From the NCBI RefSeq assembly GCF_001083785.1, contig NZ_LAVL01000056.1, positions 1 to 49,371 of the forward strand: DNA of 49,371 nt. The letters run 5' to 3'. This DNA comes from Nonomuraea sp. SBT364 (GTDB taxonomy: Bacteria > Actinomycetota > Actinomycetes > Streptosporangiales > Streptosporangiaceae). The translations under genes were made by a program, and so were the position numbers. Shown here one piece after another: positions 32,929 through 40,539 of this stretch; within the stretch, counting starts at the first letter, position 1, and each line of letters starts with the position of its first letter. Below the pieces are notes generated by a model. The model made no database searches, was not told the DNA's origin, and saw only the letters and a list, made by a program, of their open reading frames with translations.

Positions 32929-34825
32929 CGTCGGCGGGCGGCAGGTCGGCGGCGACCAGGCCGCGCTGGAACAGCCAGCGTCCCAGCGCGACGTAGGCGT
33001 CCACGTCGCGCGCGCCGAGGAACTGGTTGAGCGTCGAGTGACGCGGGAACCCGGAGCCGTCGGTGGCGAGCGCGACCAGGTCGCTGGGCATGTCGGCGCT
33101 GATGTGGGTGCGCAGCAGGACGAGGTTGCCGGCCGGGCTGTCGGCGGTGTCGTCCGGGTAGCTGAACTTGATCGTCACCACCGGGGCGTGCGAGGCGAGC
33201 AGCCGCCCGTCCGCCTCGAACTCGACGCCCAGCTCGGCGCGGGCCAGCGAGATCAGCCGCAGCGCGTTGCCCAGGCGCAGGTCGTCCACGGAGGCGTCGA
33301 CGGCGAAGACGGTCCGGCAGCGCCTGCGCAACAGCTCCACGACGCCCGAGTTGTCCCAGTGCCCGCCGTCGGAGACGAACAGGTAGCGGTGCTCCTTGGA
33401 CAGGTCGCCGATCGTCTCGCGCCATGTCGACAGGGGGCCGGGCTCGTACCAGCCTTCGACCAGCCACCGGGGCAGCCGCCCGGCCGCCGGGCCCGGCGGG
33501 CGGGGGACGACCGGGTTCGGCAGCCAGAGCCCGAGCCGCAGGTTCATCAGCGCCAGGGCGATGCGGCTGGCCCGGCCGGTGTAGCGGCCCATGTTGGGGG
33601 CGACGGCCGCGCCCGAGGCGGCCACCAGGCTGGAGGCGCGCAGCCGGTGGGCCACCTCGCGCGGCGCCTCGCCGATGGCGGCGCTGCCGACGTACCCGGC
33701 GGAGAAGACGAACGACGCGCAGCACTCGCCCTCGGCCGACTCGTTCGCGCGCAGGTTGACCGAGGCGCACACGAGCAGGTGCGGCAGCCCGTCGGCGTGC
33801 GTGTCGGCGAGCGTCACCTGCGACAGCCGCACCGGGTCGGCCCCGGCGCGCACCAGGTAGGCCCGGTCGAGCCGGCGCGAGTAGGTGCGGTGCAGGGAGG
33901 TGCGGTTGGCGTGCACGGCCAGCGCGAACACTAGCAGGACCAGCGCCGCTCCACCGGCGACCGAGCCCGTCACCGCATAGGGCAGCTGGCTCGCTTGACC
34001 GACCGCGAGCAGCAGCGGCAGCACCAGCGCGGCCACCATGGCCGCCGAGAACAGCAGCCGGAGCAGTTGCAGCAGCAGCCGGCGGACCAGGCTGGCGGAG
34101 AAGCCCCACTGCGTCCTGAACACGGCGATCGCCACCGCGCCCAGCACCGCGGCCAGCCCGGCCAGCCGCACCCCGGCGGAGGCGTCGAAGGTGCGCGCGT
34201 CAAGGAGCCGGGTGGTGAGCGCGACGACGTCCGGCAGCAGCAGCCCGGCCACCAAGCCCAGGACCGCCCGCCGCCCGGAGCGTTCGGCCCGGCCGAACCG
34301 CCCCTCCAGGAACACCCCGGCGACCGAGATCGCCGCGACCAGGGCCAGCCGCTGCTCGACGAGACGCGCGTACAGCAGGTCGTCCACCGGCACGAGCAGG
34401 CCGCCCGCGCGGTAGGCGGCGCCGAGCATGCAGCCGGCCAGCACGATCACGGCGGCCAGCGGCACCAGGTTCACCAGCAGCGTGAGCAGGTAGCGGGTGG
34501 CGCCGAGGAACAGGTCGGAGGAGTCCTCGCCCAGGTAGCGCAGGTTCCTGCGCAGGTGCTCCTCCTCCGGTGAGCCCCTGCTCCACGGCGGCGGCCCCTC
34601 GCCGCTCTCCGCCCGGGCCCTGGCGGTGAGGAACGCGGTGGCCGTGTAGCTGCCGCCGGAGACGGCCGACACGTAGCGGGCGCGGGCCAGCACGCCCGAC
34701 TCCTCGGCCGCCTGGAGCGCGCCGAGCCCCAGGCACGCGGCCCGGACGCCGCCGCCGCCCAGCGCGATCCCGATCTGGTCGAGGCCGCCGGCGTCGGCCG
34801 CGTAGCGGTAGCGCGAGCCCCTCAT
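32900..34825 (-). CDS. Patatin/cPLA2-like phospholipase with internal membrane helices
   Basis: A 641-residue protein. The oxyanion loop ALGGGGVRAA (residues 21-30) and nucleophile elbow SAVSGGSY (Ser56) are followed by DGGHWDN near residue 485 as the catalytic Asp, giving the Ser-Asp dyad of patatin/cPLA2 lipases (DGG-x-x-x-N recalls cPLA2). Between the two halves lie about six hydrophobic helices (for example RYLLTLLVNLVPLAAVIVLAG and YAVTGSVAGGAALVLLVFAL), so the lipase would sit at the membrane. ATG 34825 overlaps the stop of the P-loop ATPase gene (ATGA), so the two proteins are made together. Phospholipid hydrolysis at the inner membrane, gated by the ATPase, is inferred. It overlaps the convergent F420 gene by 29 bases. 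Confidence 0.85.
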   Translation of the reverse strand: MRGSRYRYAADAGGLDQIGIALGGGGVRAACLGLGALQAAEESGVLARARYVSAVSGGSYTATAFLTARARAESGEGPPPWSRGSPEEEHLRRNLRYLGEDSSDLFLGATRYLLTLLVNLVPLAAVIVLAGCMLGAAYRAGGLLVPVDDLLYARLVEQRLALVAAISVAGVFLEGRFGRAERSGRRAVLGLVAGLLLPDVVALTTRLLDARTFDASAGVRLAGLAAVLGAVAIAVFRTQWGFSASLVRRLLLQLLRLLFSAAMVAALVLPLLLAVGQASQLPYAVTGSVAGGAALVLLVFALAVHANRTSLHRTYSRRLDRAYLVRAGADPVRLSQVTLADTHADGLPHLLVCASVNLRANESAEGECCASFVFSAGYVGSAAIGEAPREVAHRLRASSLVAASGAAVAPNMGRYTGRASRIALALMNLRLGLWLPNPVVPRPPGPAAGRLPRWLVEGWYEPGPLSTWRETIGDLSKEHRYLFVSDGGHWDNSGVVELLRRRCRTVFAVDASVDDLRLGNALRLISLARAELGVEFEADGRLLASHAPVVTIKFSYPDDTADSPAGNLVLLRTHISADMPSDLVALATDGSGFPRHSTLNQFLGARDVDAYVALGRWLFQRGLVAADLPPADVRAPSRPPG

Positions 34826-36393
34826 ACGGCCCGCTCCGGGGTGCCCGACGGGTAGACCGGCTTGACCGGCCCGGCCGACGGCAGCGCGTCACGGGAGCGG
34901 TACTGGCGGACGAACAGCGGGTGCAGGCAGAACTGGTCCTCGTGGGACAGGATCATCCGCCCCTCGGCCGCGTACGCGAACTCGGCCCGCAGGTAGCGCT
35001 CGGTCTCCCCCAGGTACCGGCCGAGGATGCCGAGGTCGGTGAGCATCTCCCTGGTCTGCACGTAGTCCAGGTCGCACTCCTTCCTGATCCCCGCCTGGTT
35101 GTACATCCGGTGCAGGTAGCCGTCGTCGAACCGGAACGGCAGGTACGGGATCAGCCGCTGGGCGACCACCTGCGCGCCCGGGTAGCGGAAGCTGTTGGCC
35201 GAGAACACCTCCGGGCAGAGCGTGGCCTCGGCCTCCGCGACGGCGGCCAGGATGTCGTCGGCCCTGATGCGCGGGGCCCCGGTCTTGGCGATCGCCGCGT
35301 GCAGCGCTTCGTTGAAGACGTAGAGCACCTGGCGCGGCAGCAACTGGGTGTGCCGCAGCACGTAGGCGACCGTGCTCTCCGGGACGGCGCCGGGGCCGAG
35401 CACGCTCGGCGGCAGCACCCGCTCCAGCAGCCGCTCGTGGTCGTCACGGCCGATGCCCTTGACCTCCTCGGGGAAGTGCCGCTCCAGGAACGTGCGCAGC
35501 CGCATGCCGACCGCGCTGAGCAGGTCCTGCCAGTGCCAGCGCAGCACCATGCGGCCGCTGAAGTCCTTGATGGGGTTGGCGGAGACCTGGTCCAGCACCG
35601 GCCACAGCTCGCTGGGGAAGCAGCACTGGATGCGCACGGGCGACGCGCCGGTCCGCAGCCCGAGCTGCCCCACCAGGTGGAACAGGCCCTGGAGGATGCC
35701 CCGGATCTCGTCCACGTGCTGGCCGATGTGCTCCAGGGAGTCGATGAGCACGAACACCGGGGTGCCGCGCGCGGCGATGACCTGCTTGGCGGCCTCGATC
35801 ACCTCGCTCCACGGCCGGTCGGTCAGCCGGAAGCCGCGTCTGAGCGTCTCTAAGCTGATCACCGTGTCGCACTCGTCCACGTGCTTGATCAGCTTCAGCG
35901 TGGCGAAGTCGAGCGCGTCGTCGTCCTGGGTGGCCGAGCCGCTGATCTCCCGCCGGACCGTCGCGGTCTCCTGCCACAGGATCTGGTAGGCCCGCTCCGG
36001 GTCGTCCGGCTGCGGCGGCCCGGACAGCACCAGCCGGGTGATGATCGGCGCCCACAGCAGCATCTCCCACAGCTGCGCCACCCCCTCCACCGGCAGGATC
36101 ATCGAGCGGCCGATGCGGCGGGTGGCCGCCTGCATGCCGGAGAAGACGCCCTGCGCGCTCAGCCGTACGGACTGGGCGCCCGGTTTGAACTCGCGCGACA
36201 GCAGCAGCGCCGTCTTGCCCGACCCGCGCCGCCCCACGATGAACGTCGGCGGACTGTCCTCCGAGCGCAGGTGAAGCTGGACGCGGGTGTCGTACAGGGC
36301 CTTGAGCACGGACGTGCTCGCGGAGTCCGCGATGGCGATCGGCCCCAGCGGGTGCTGGGTGGTGAAGAGATATTCGACGCCGTTGCCGCCCAT
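34822..36393 (-). CDS. P-loop ATPase (STAND/ORC-like) coupled to the patatin
   Basis: A 523-residue protein. Walker A is VGRRGSGKTAL (53-63) and Walker B is PVFVLIDSLEH (212-222), followed by the helical lid and C-terminal helices (LLPRQVLYVFNEAL, in the region where STAND/AAA proteins carry sensor and winged-helix parts). It begins with a short segment (HPLGPIAIADS) and ends in a region rich in aromatic and charged residues (FCLHPLFVRQY). No known sensor domain is recognised. ATG 36393 is chosen because AAGGG lies 8 bases before it. A GTG three codons upstream lacks spacing. It is the first gene of the pair with the patatin. The layout, an NTPase switch plus a membrane-damaging lipase, resembles phage-defence modules (inference). 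Confidence 0.78.
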   Translation of the reverse strand: MGGNGVEYLFTTQHPLGPIAIADSASTSVLKALYDTRVQLHLRSEDSPPTFIVGRRGSGKTALLLSREFKPGAQSVRLSAQGVFSGMQAATRRIGRSMILPVEGVAQLWEMLLWAPIITRLVLSGPPQPDDPERAYQILWQETATVRREISGSATQDDDALDFATLKLIKHVDECDTVISLETLRRGFRLTDRPWSEVIEAAKQVIAARGTPVFVLIDSLEHIGQHVDEIRGILQGLFHLVGQLGLRTGASPVRIQCCFPSELWPVLDQVSANPIKDFSGRMVLRWHWQDLLSAVGMRLRTFLERHFPEEVKGIGRDDHERLLERVLPPSVLGPGAVPESTVAYVLRHTQLLPRQVLYVFNEALHAAIAKTGAPRIRADDILAAVAEAEATLCPEVFSANSFRYPGAQVVAQRLIPYLPFRFDDGYLHRMYNQAGIRKECDLDYVQTREMLTDLGILGRYLGETERYLRAEFAYAAEGRMILSHEDQFCLHPLFVRQYRSRDALPSAGPVKPVYPSGTPERAV

Positions 36394-36463
36394 GACGATC
36401 ACCCTTGCTCGCGGAAAGCCGGTCCTTTCCTGATTAGGAGCCGGTGATCATGCGGCAGATACA

Positions 36464-36688
36464 TCAGGGACGGTCCTCCGGCCGGGGAGGCCGCTCCGGC
36501 TCGGCCGGGCCGCCGCCACCGTAGCGGCGCTGGACCTCGTCCACGCCTTTGCCGATCTGCTCGTCGTACTTGTGGCCGGTGCGCTTCTTGGCGTACTCCT
36601 CCGCCTTGTCGACCGCCTTGTCGACGTGCTTGGAGTGCTTCCTGGCCAGGTTCTCGGCCTTCCTGACCCAGTCTCCGATGCCGCTCAT
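36464..36688 (-). CDS. MT0933-like small antitoxin-family protein
   Basis: A 74-residue, highly charged helical protein: SGIGDWVRKAENLARKHSKHVDKAVDKAEEYAKKRTGHKYDEQIGKGVDEVQRRYG. The KxTGxKYxxQIxKGVD core is the signature of the Rv0909/MT0933 antitoxin family of actinobacteria. The C-terminal tail is Pro/Glu-rich. ATG 36688 is chosen because GAGGGGG lies six bases upstream. An ATG two codons earlier abuts that site. No toxin gene is adjacent. The family is widespread without partners, so a toxin-antitoxin role is uncertain. It lies upstream of the ATPase-patatin pair on the same strand, 70 bases away. Confidence 0.8.
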   Translation of the reverse strand: MSGIGDWVRKAENLARKHSKHVDKAVDKAEEYAKKRTGHKYDEQIGKGVDEVQRRYGGGGPAEPERPPRPEDRP

Positions 36689-36757
36689 GAGCATCCCCCT
36701 CGCGTCTTGCCTCGCCGCTCTCCCCTACCCGGCGTGGGCGGCAGCGAACGCGCGGTC

Positions 36758-37717
36758 ATGATCGGTTGGCTACCGTACGGAGCACAGGAGCAGGTGACCG
36801 AATCGGGGGACGACGTGATCGACGGGATGCTGAGCAAGCTGCCGAACGGCGATCCGGGCTTCCACGCCGAGGGCAGCCTGGTCGAACTCGGCGCGTTGCG
36901 GGTGGAGAAGAAGACGTTGGCACCTCTGCGGCTGACGCGCGTCGCAGACTCCGACGCCGACGGCTTCTACCAGCTCCTGCTGCCGTTACGCGGCACGATG
37001 CACACCGCGTGGAACGGCCGGCGGCTCACCACCGGCGTCGGCGACCTGATCGTGCACGACATGGCCAGGGTCACCAGGGCCGACTTCGAGGCGCCCACCG
37101 GGACGGCCACCTTCCAGACCGCCGCCGTCACGATCCCCAGGTCGCTGATCTCCCTGCCGGACGACCACGTCGACCAGGTGCTCGGCCGCCGCATCCCGGC
37201 CGGCGAGGGGCTCGGCGCGCTGCTCGCCGGCTTCGTCACGAACGTCGCCGACCACGCCTCCGCCTACACGCCCGCCGAGTGCCCGCGCCTCGGGATGGCG
37301 CTGCTCGACCTGGTGTCGGCGTTGTTCACGCGCACGGTGGAGCGTGACGGCGAGCCCGCCCCGGGGTCGCACCGCCAGGCGCTCACCCTGCGCATCCAGG
37401 CGTCCGTCCTGCGGCGGCTCGGCGAGCCGGACCTGTCCCCCGGCGTGCTGGCCGCCGCCCATCACATCTCGGTCAGCTACCTGCACCGGCTCTTCCAGGA
37501 GCAGGGCACCACCGTCGCCGGCTGGGTCAGGGCCCAGCGCCTCGAACGCGCCCGCCGCGACCCGGCCGACCCGGCGCTGCGCCACGTGCCCATCCACGAC
37601 ATCGCGTCCCGGTGGGGCTTCTCGCACGCCGCCGACTTCAGCCGGGCCTTCCGGCGGACCTACGGCGCCTCGCCCCGTGACTACCGGCACCAGCCGCCCG
37701 GCGTGAGTGGAGTGTGA
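36758..37717 (+). CDS. AraC-family regulator with N-terminal cupin-like domain
   Basis: About 319 residues. The N-terminal part (FYQLLLPLRGTMHTAWNGRR) is the AraC_binding_2-type ligand domain. The C-terminal part has the two HTHs (LAAAHHISVSYLHRLFQEQGTTVAGWVRAQRLERAR and IASRWGFSHAADFSRAFRRTYGASPRDYR). The start is uncertain: ATG 36758 lacks a good ribosome site, and GTG 36794 with AGGAG close by is an alternative. A TTA codon lies at 36986-36988. It is divergent from the MT0933-like gene, with no obvious target operon. The ligand is unknown. Confidence 0.88.
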   Translation: MIGWLPYGAQEQVTESGDDVIDGMLSKLPNGDPGFHAEGSLVELGALRVEKKTLAPLRLTRVADSDADGFYQLLLPLRGTMHTAWNGRRLTTGVGDLIVHDMARVTRADFEAPTGTATFQTAAVTIPRSLISLPDDHVDQVLGRRIPAGEGLGALLAGFVTNVADHASAYTPAECPRLGMALLDLVSALFTRTVERDGEPAPGSHRQALTLRIQASVLRRLGEPDLSPGVLAAAHHISVSYLHRLFQEQGTTVAGWVRAQRLERARRDPADPALRHVPIHDIASRWGFSHAADFSRAFRRTYGASPRDYRHQPPGVSGV

Positions 37718-37780
37718 GTCAAGAGTCTGTGGAGCGGGTGCCATGGACCCGGCCGCTCACCTTGCGTGAGGATCCTCGTC

Positions 37781-38386
37781 ATGTTCAGGATCCACCGCCT
37801 CCCGCCCGTGCGGCTGATGCTCCTCGCAGCGGCGGCCGTCCTCACCCTGTCCGGCTGCGGCGCCCCGGCCGGCACGGCACCGCCGGCCGAGCCCTCCCCC
37901 ACCGGGTCAAGCGGCACGCCCGGGACTGGCGACACGGCGGGCTCGGTGCGGGCGACCCCGCCGGGGACGGAGCTCCGGCTGGGTGAGCGTGCCGTCCTGC
38001 CGTTCAGGGACGGCGTCATCGGCGTCACGGTGACCGCGGTCGACGCCGGTGACCGGGCCGCGTTCCGGCGGCAGTACGGCGAACGCGCCGCCGGGATCGT
38101 GCCCTATTACATCCGCTACGAGGTGGAGAACGTCGACGGCAGCGACCTGTCGTACAGTTCCGGCCCCTCGCTCGGCCTGGTGACCGCGCACGGCGGCCCC
38201 ACCGGAGCGGTGGTCAGCGGCAGCATGCCGGACTGCGAGCGGGCCAACGCGCCCAAGGGCTTCACCCGGGCGGGCGCCACGTTCAGCTCCTGCCACCTGT
38301 CGGGCGCCGCCGGCCGCGTCGAGATCACCGGCGCGGAGTTCGACATGAACGCCTACCGCGACGCCCCCGTCTCCTGGCGCCGCTGA
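37781..38386 (+). CDS. Secreted lipoprotein of unknown function
   Basis: A 201-residue protein with an arginine-containing N-terminus, a hydrophobic stretch (VRLMLLAAAAVLTLSGC) and the lipobox LSGC, so it should be anchored outside by a lipid. A Pro/Thr/Gly-rich linker precedes a beta-rich domain (about 70-201) with ELRLGERAVLPF and IRYEVENVDGSDLSY, which resembles small immunoglobulin-like, DUF4352-type domains. Two further cysteines (PDCERANAP and SSCHLSG) may form a disulfide. ATG 37781 has GAGG nine bases upstream. A GTG five codons earlier is possible. It is a single gene. Confidence 0.8.
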   Translation: MFRIHRLPPVRLMLLAAAAVLTLSGCGAPAGTAPPAEPSPTGSSGTPGTGDTAGSVRATPPGTELRLGERAVLPFRDGVIGVTVTAVDAGDRAAFRRQYGERAAGIVPYYIRYEVENVDGSDLSYSSGPSLGLVTAHGGPTGAVVSGSMPDCERANAPKGFTRAGATFSSCHLSGAAGRVEITGAEFDMNAYRDAPVSWRR

Positions 38387-38517
38387 GGCCGTGGCCGCTG
38401 AAAGTTACACGCTCTTCCGGGCGACGTCGCAGGTCACCTTCCGGCCGATGCCGGGCGGCTTCCCGCCGTACGGGACGTTTCCTACGATCTGCGCAGGCGA
38501 CGGACGGGAGCGGTCGG

Positions 38518-39594
38518 ATGGCGAGAACCCGCGTACGGCTGGCGAGCATGCTGGCGAGCATGGCGGCGATGCTGATGCTGACCGCGGGGGCGGTGTTCCT
38601 CATGGCCACCCCGGCGAGCGCCGCGCCCGTGCGGATCATGCCCCTGGGTGACTCGATCACCGGGTCGCCGGGCTGCTGGCGGGCGCTGCTGTGGAACAAG
38701 CTGCGGGACGGCGGGCACACGAACGTGGACTTCGTCGGCACGCTGCCCGCGCAGGGCTGCTCGGTGCCGTACGACGGTGACAACGAGGGGCACGGCGGCG
38801 CGCTGGTCACCACGGTGGCCAACCAGAACCAGCTCGTGGGCTGGCTGGCGGCGAGCACCCCGGACGTCGTGCTCATGCACTTCGGCACCAACGACGTGTG
38901 GAGCAACGTGCCCCCGGCGACGATCCTGGCCGCGTACACCAAGCTCGTGGGGCAGATGCGGGCCAGTAATCCGGCCATGCGGATCCTCGTCGCCAAGATC
39001 ATTCCGATGGCGCCGTCGAGCTGCGCGGAGTGCGGCGCGCGCGCCGTGGCGCTCAACGACGCCATCCCCGGCTGGGCCGCCGCGACCAGCACCCAGCAGT
39101 CGCCGGTCGTCGTCGTGGACCAGTGGACCGGGTTCAGCACCGGCGCGGACACCTACGACGGGGTGCACCCGAACGCGGCGGGCGACCAGAAGATCGCCGA
39201 CCGCTGGTACCCGGCGCTCGTGGACGCGCTGTCCGGGACCCCGACGGTCAGCCCCACCGCCACGCCCACGGTGACTTCCACCGTCCCGCCCGGCGGCTGC
39301 TCGGCCACGTTCCGCAACGCGGGCCAGTGGCAGGGCGGTTTCCAGGGCGAGGTCACCGTCACCAACACCGGCGTCGTGCCGCTGAACGGCTGGACGGTGC
39401 GCTGGACGTTCGCCGACGGCCAGCGGGTCAGCCAGCTCTGGAACGGCACCCTGACCACCGAGGGCGCGGCGGTGACCGTACGGAACACCTCCTGGAACGG
39501 CGCGCTCGGCGGCCGTGCGACGACGACGTTCGGCTTCCTCGCCTCGTGGACCGGGGCCAACACCCCGCCGACGCCGACATGCACCACCGGTTGA
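38518..39594 (+). CDS. Secreted SGNH esterase (CE3-like) with C-terminal cellulose-binding module
   Basis: A 358-residue exported enzyme. The signal peptide runs to about ASA35-A. The SGNH domain has GDSITG with the nucleophile Ser46, GTND (123-126) and the catalytic Asp214/His217 in DGVHPN. LLMHFGTNDVW-type spacing fits carbohydrate esterase family 3 acetyl-xylan esterases. A Thr/Pro linker (PTVSPTATPTVTSTVPP) leads to a CBM2 module (CSATFRN...WNGTLTTEG...TFGFLASW, about 260-356) that binds cellulose or xylan and is closed by a cysteine pair. ATG 38518 has GGGAG nine bases upstream. It is a single gene for plant-polymer breakdown, unrelated to the enediyne genes. Confidence 0.93.
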   Translation: MARTRVRLASMLASMAAMLMLTAGAVFLMATPASAAPVRIMPLGDSITGSPGCWRALLWNKLRDGGHTNVDFVGTLPAQGCSVPYDGDNEGHGGALVTTVANQNQLVGWLAASTPDVVLMHFGTNDVWSNVPPATILAAYTKLVGQMRASNPAMRILVAKIIPMAPSSCAECGARAVALNDAIPGWAAATSTQQSPVVVVDQWTGFSTGADTYDGVHPNAAGDQKIADRWYPALVDALSGTPTVSPTATPTVTSTVPPGGCSATFRNAGQWQGGFQGEVTVTNTGVVPLNGWTVRWTFADGQRVSQLWNGTLTTEGAAVTVRNTSWNGALGGRATTTFGFLASWTGANTPPTPTCTTG

Positions 39595-39613
39595 CCGAAT
39601 AAATGACGAAATA

Positions 39614-39627
39614 GACGATAAATCGTC
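39614..39627. promoter_or_regulatory. Short palindrome after the esterase gene
   Basis: GACGAT (39614-39619) and ATCGTC (39622-39627) form a near-perfect dyad with a 2-base spacer in an A/T-rich stretch. The loop is too tight for a terminator, so an operator for the next gene is more likely. The rest of the 173-base gap holds only a weak GCCCA/TGGGC pair at 39657-39674. Confidence 0.3.
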
Positions 39628-39767
39628 AAGACATTCCTCGTTCAATTTTCAACGTTGCCCAATCGTGACTGGGCGGCCTCGGCGGACTCCGGCACACCCG
39701 CGTCAGATCTGGACACAAGAGCTCTGACGAGCGGCCGGACATACGAAGAGAAGCCGAGGCACCGTCC

Positions 39768-40280
39768 ATGCCGGACAACGGGAGAAGCACCCGAGTGAGG
39801 AAAGTCGCCACCACGCTCCTGGCCGCCGGCGCGCTCCTCTACCTGACCGCCACGATCGCGATCCGGGGCGCGGACGCCGCCGACGAGGTGGCCGGCATCA
39901 TCGCCGGGTTCTCGCTGGTCCTCACCGCGCTCGGGCTGCTCCGGCAGCGCGGCGAGGCGCCGGCGCACCGCCCGTGCCCGGCCGGCCCGGATGCCGGCGC
40001 ACCGCCCCGGCCCGCCGTGCCCACGCGGGCCTTCACCGCCGGGCGGATGCCCTGCGCGGAAACGGCGTACGCGGGCCACGGGCCGGTGTTCCCGCTGGGC
40101 TGGCTCGTCCTGGACACCGGCGACGGCCGGTCGATGGTGGGCGGGGCGATCCGCGAGCTCCGCGAGCTCGGCGGGCGCCTGCCCGACGGCATGGTCCTCG
40201 TGCTGTTCGCGCTTCCCGAATGGCACGCGCCGCCGGGCCACCTCGTGATGGCGTTCGGCATCGGCATGGCCCCGCGCTGA
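39768..40280 (+). CDS. Small membrane-associated protein of unknown function
   Basis: A 170-residue protein with two N-terminal hydrophobic segments (ATTLLAAGALLYLTATIAI at about 15-33 and EVAGIIAGFSLVLTALGLL at about 41-59), a Pro/Ala-rich linker, and a C-terminal soluble part (LGWLVLDTGDGRSMVGGAIRELRELGG, PDGMVLVLFALPEW). No family is recognised. It precedes the membrane protein + DUF5955 pair in the same direction, 259 bases away, and may belong with it. Coding is supported by GC-rich third positions and a start at ATG 39768. Confidence 0.6.
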   Translation: MPDNGRSTRVRKVATTLLAAGALLYLTATIAIRGADAADEVAGIIAGFSLVLTALGLLRQRGEAPAHRPCPAGPDAGAPPRPAVPTRAFTAGRMPCAETAYAGHGPVFPLGWLVLDTGDGRSMVGGAIRELRELGGRLPDGMVLVLFALPEWHAPPGHLVMAFGIGMAPR

Positions 40281-40539
40281 CCCCCGCGAACCCGCCGGTC
40301 GTCATCCCGGCCGCGCCCACGACTGACCGGGCCCCGCACGGGGAGCCCGGCCAGAAGGGAGTCGGAGGCGCTGTGGGCGGGCTTGAGGAGCAATCACGTC
40401 GCCTTATCCACTTAATGGGGATTTATCGCCATAAATCGGGATTCGATGTTTCGGTTCGTGGCTATTCGATAACACCCGTTCAGGAAAAGGCCGTCCGCCT
40501 ATATGGTCATCGCGCCCGTACATTCACAGGGAGAGCCAC
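40281..40539 (+). promoter_or_regulatory. A/T-rich promoter region with a GATTTAT dyad
   Basis: 259 bases without a gene. From 40390 the composition is much more A/T-rich than the genome. GATTTAT-CGCC-ATAAATC (40420-40437) is a perfect 7-base dyad that looks like an operator. GGGAG just before 40540 is the ribosome site of the next gene. Confidence 0.5.

Noticed and set aside
36464..36688. A toxin partner next to the MT0933-like gene
   Set aside because: The 70-base gap to the ATPase gene and the divergent AraC side contain no further frame with a ribosome site.
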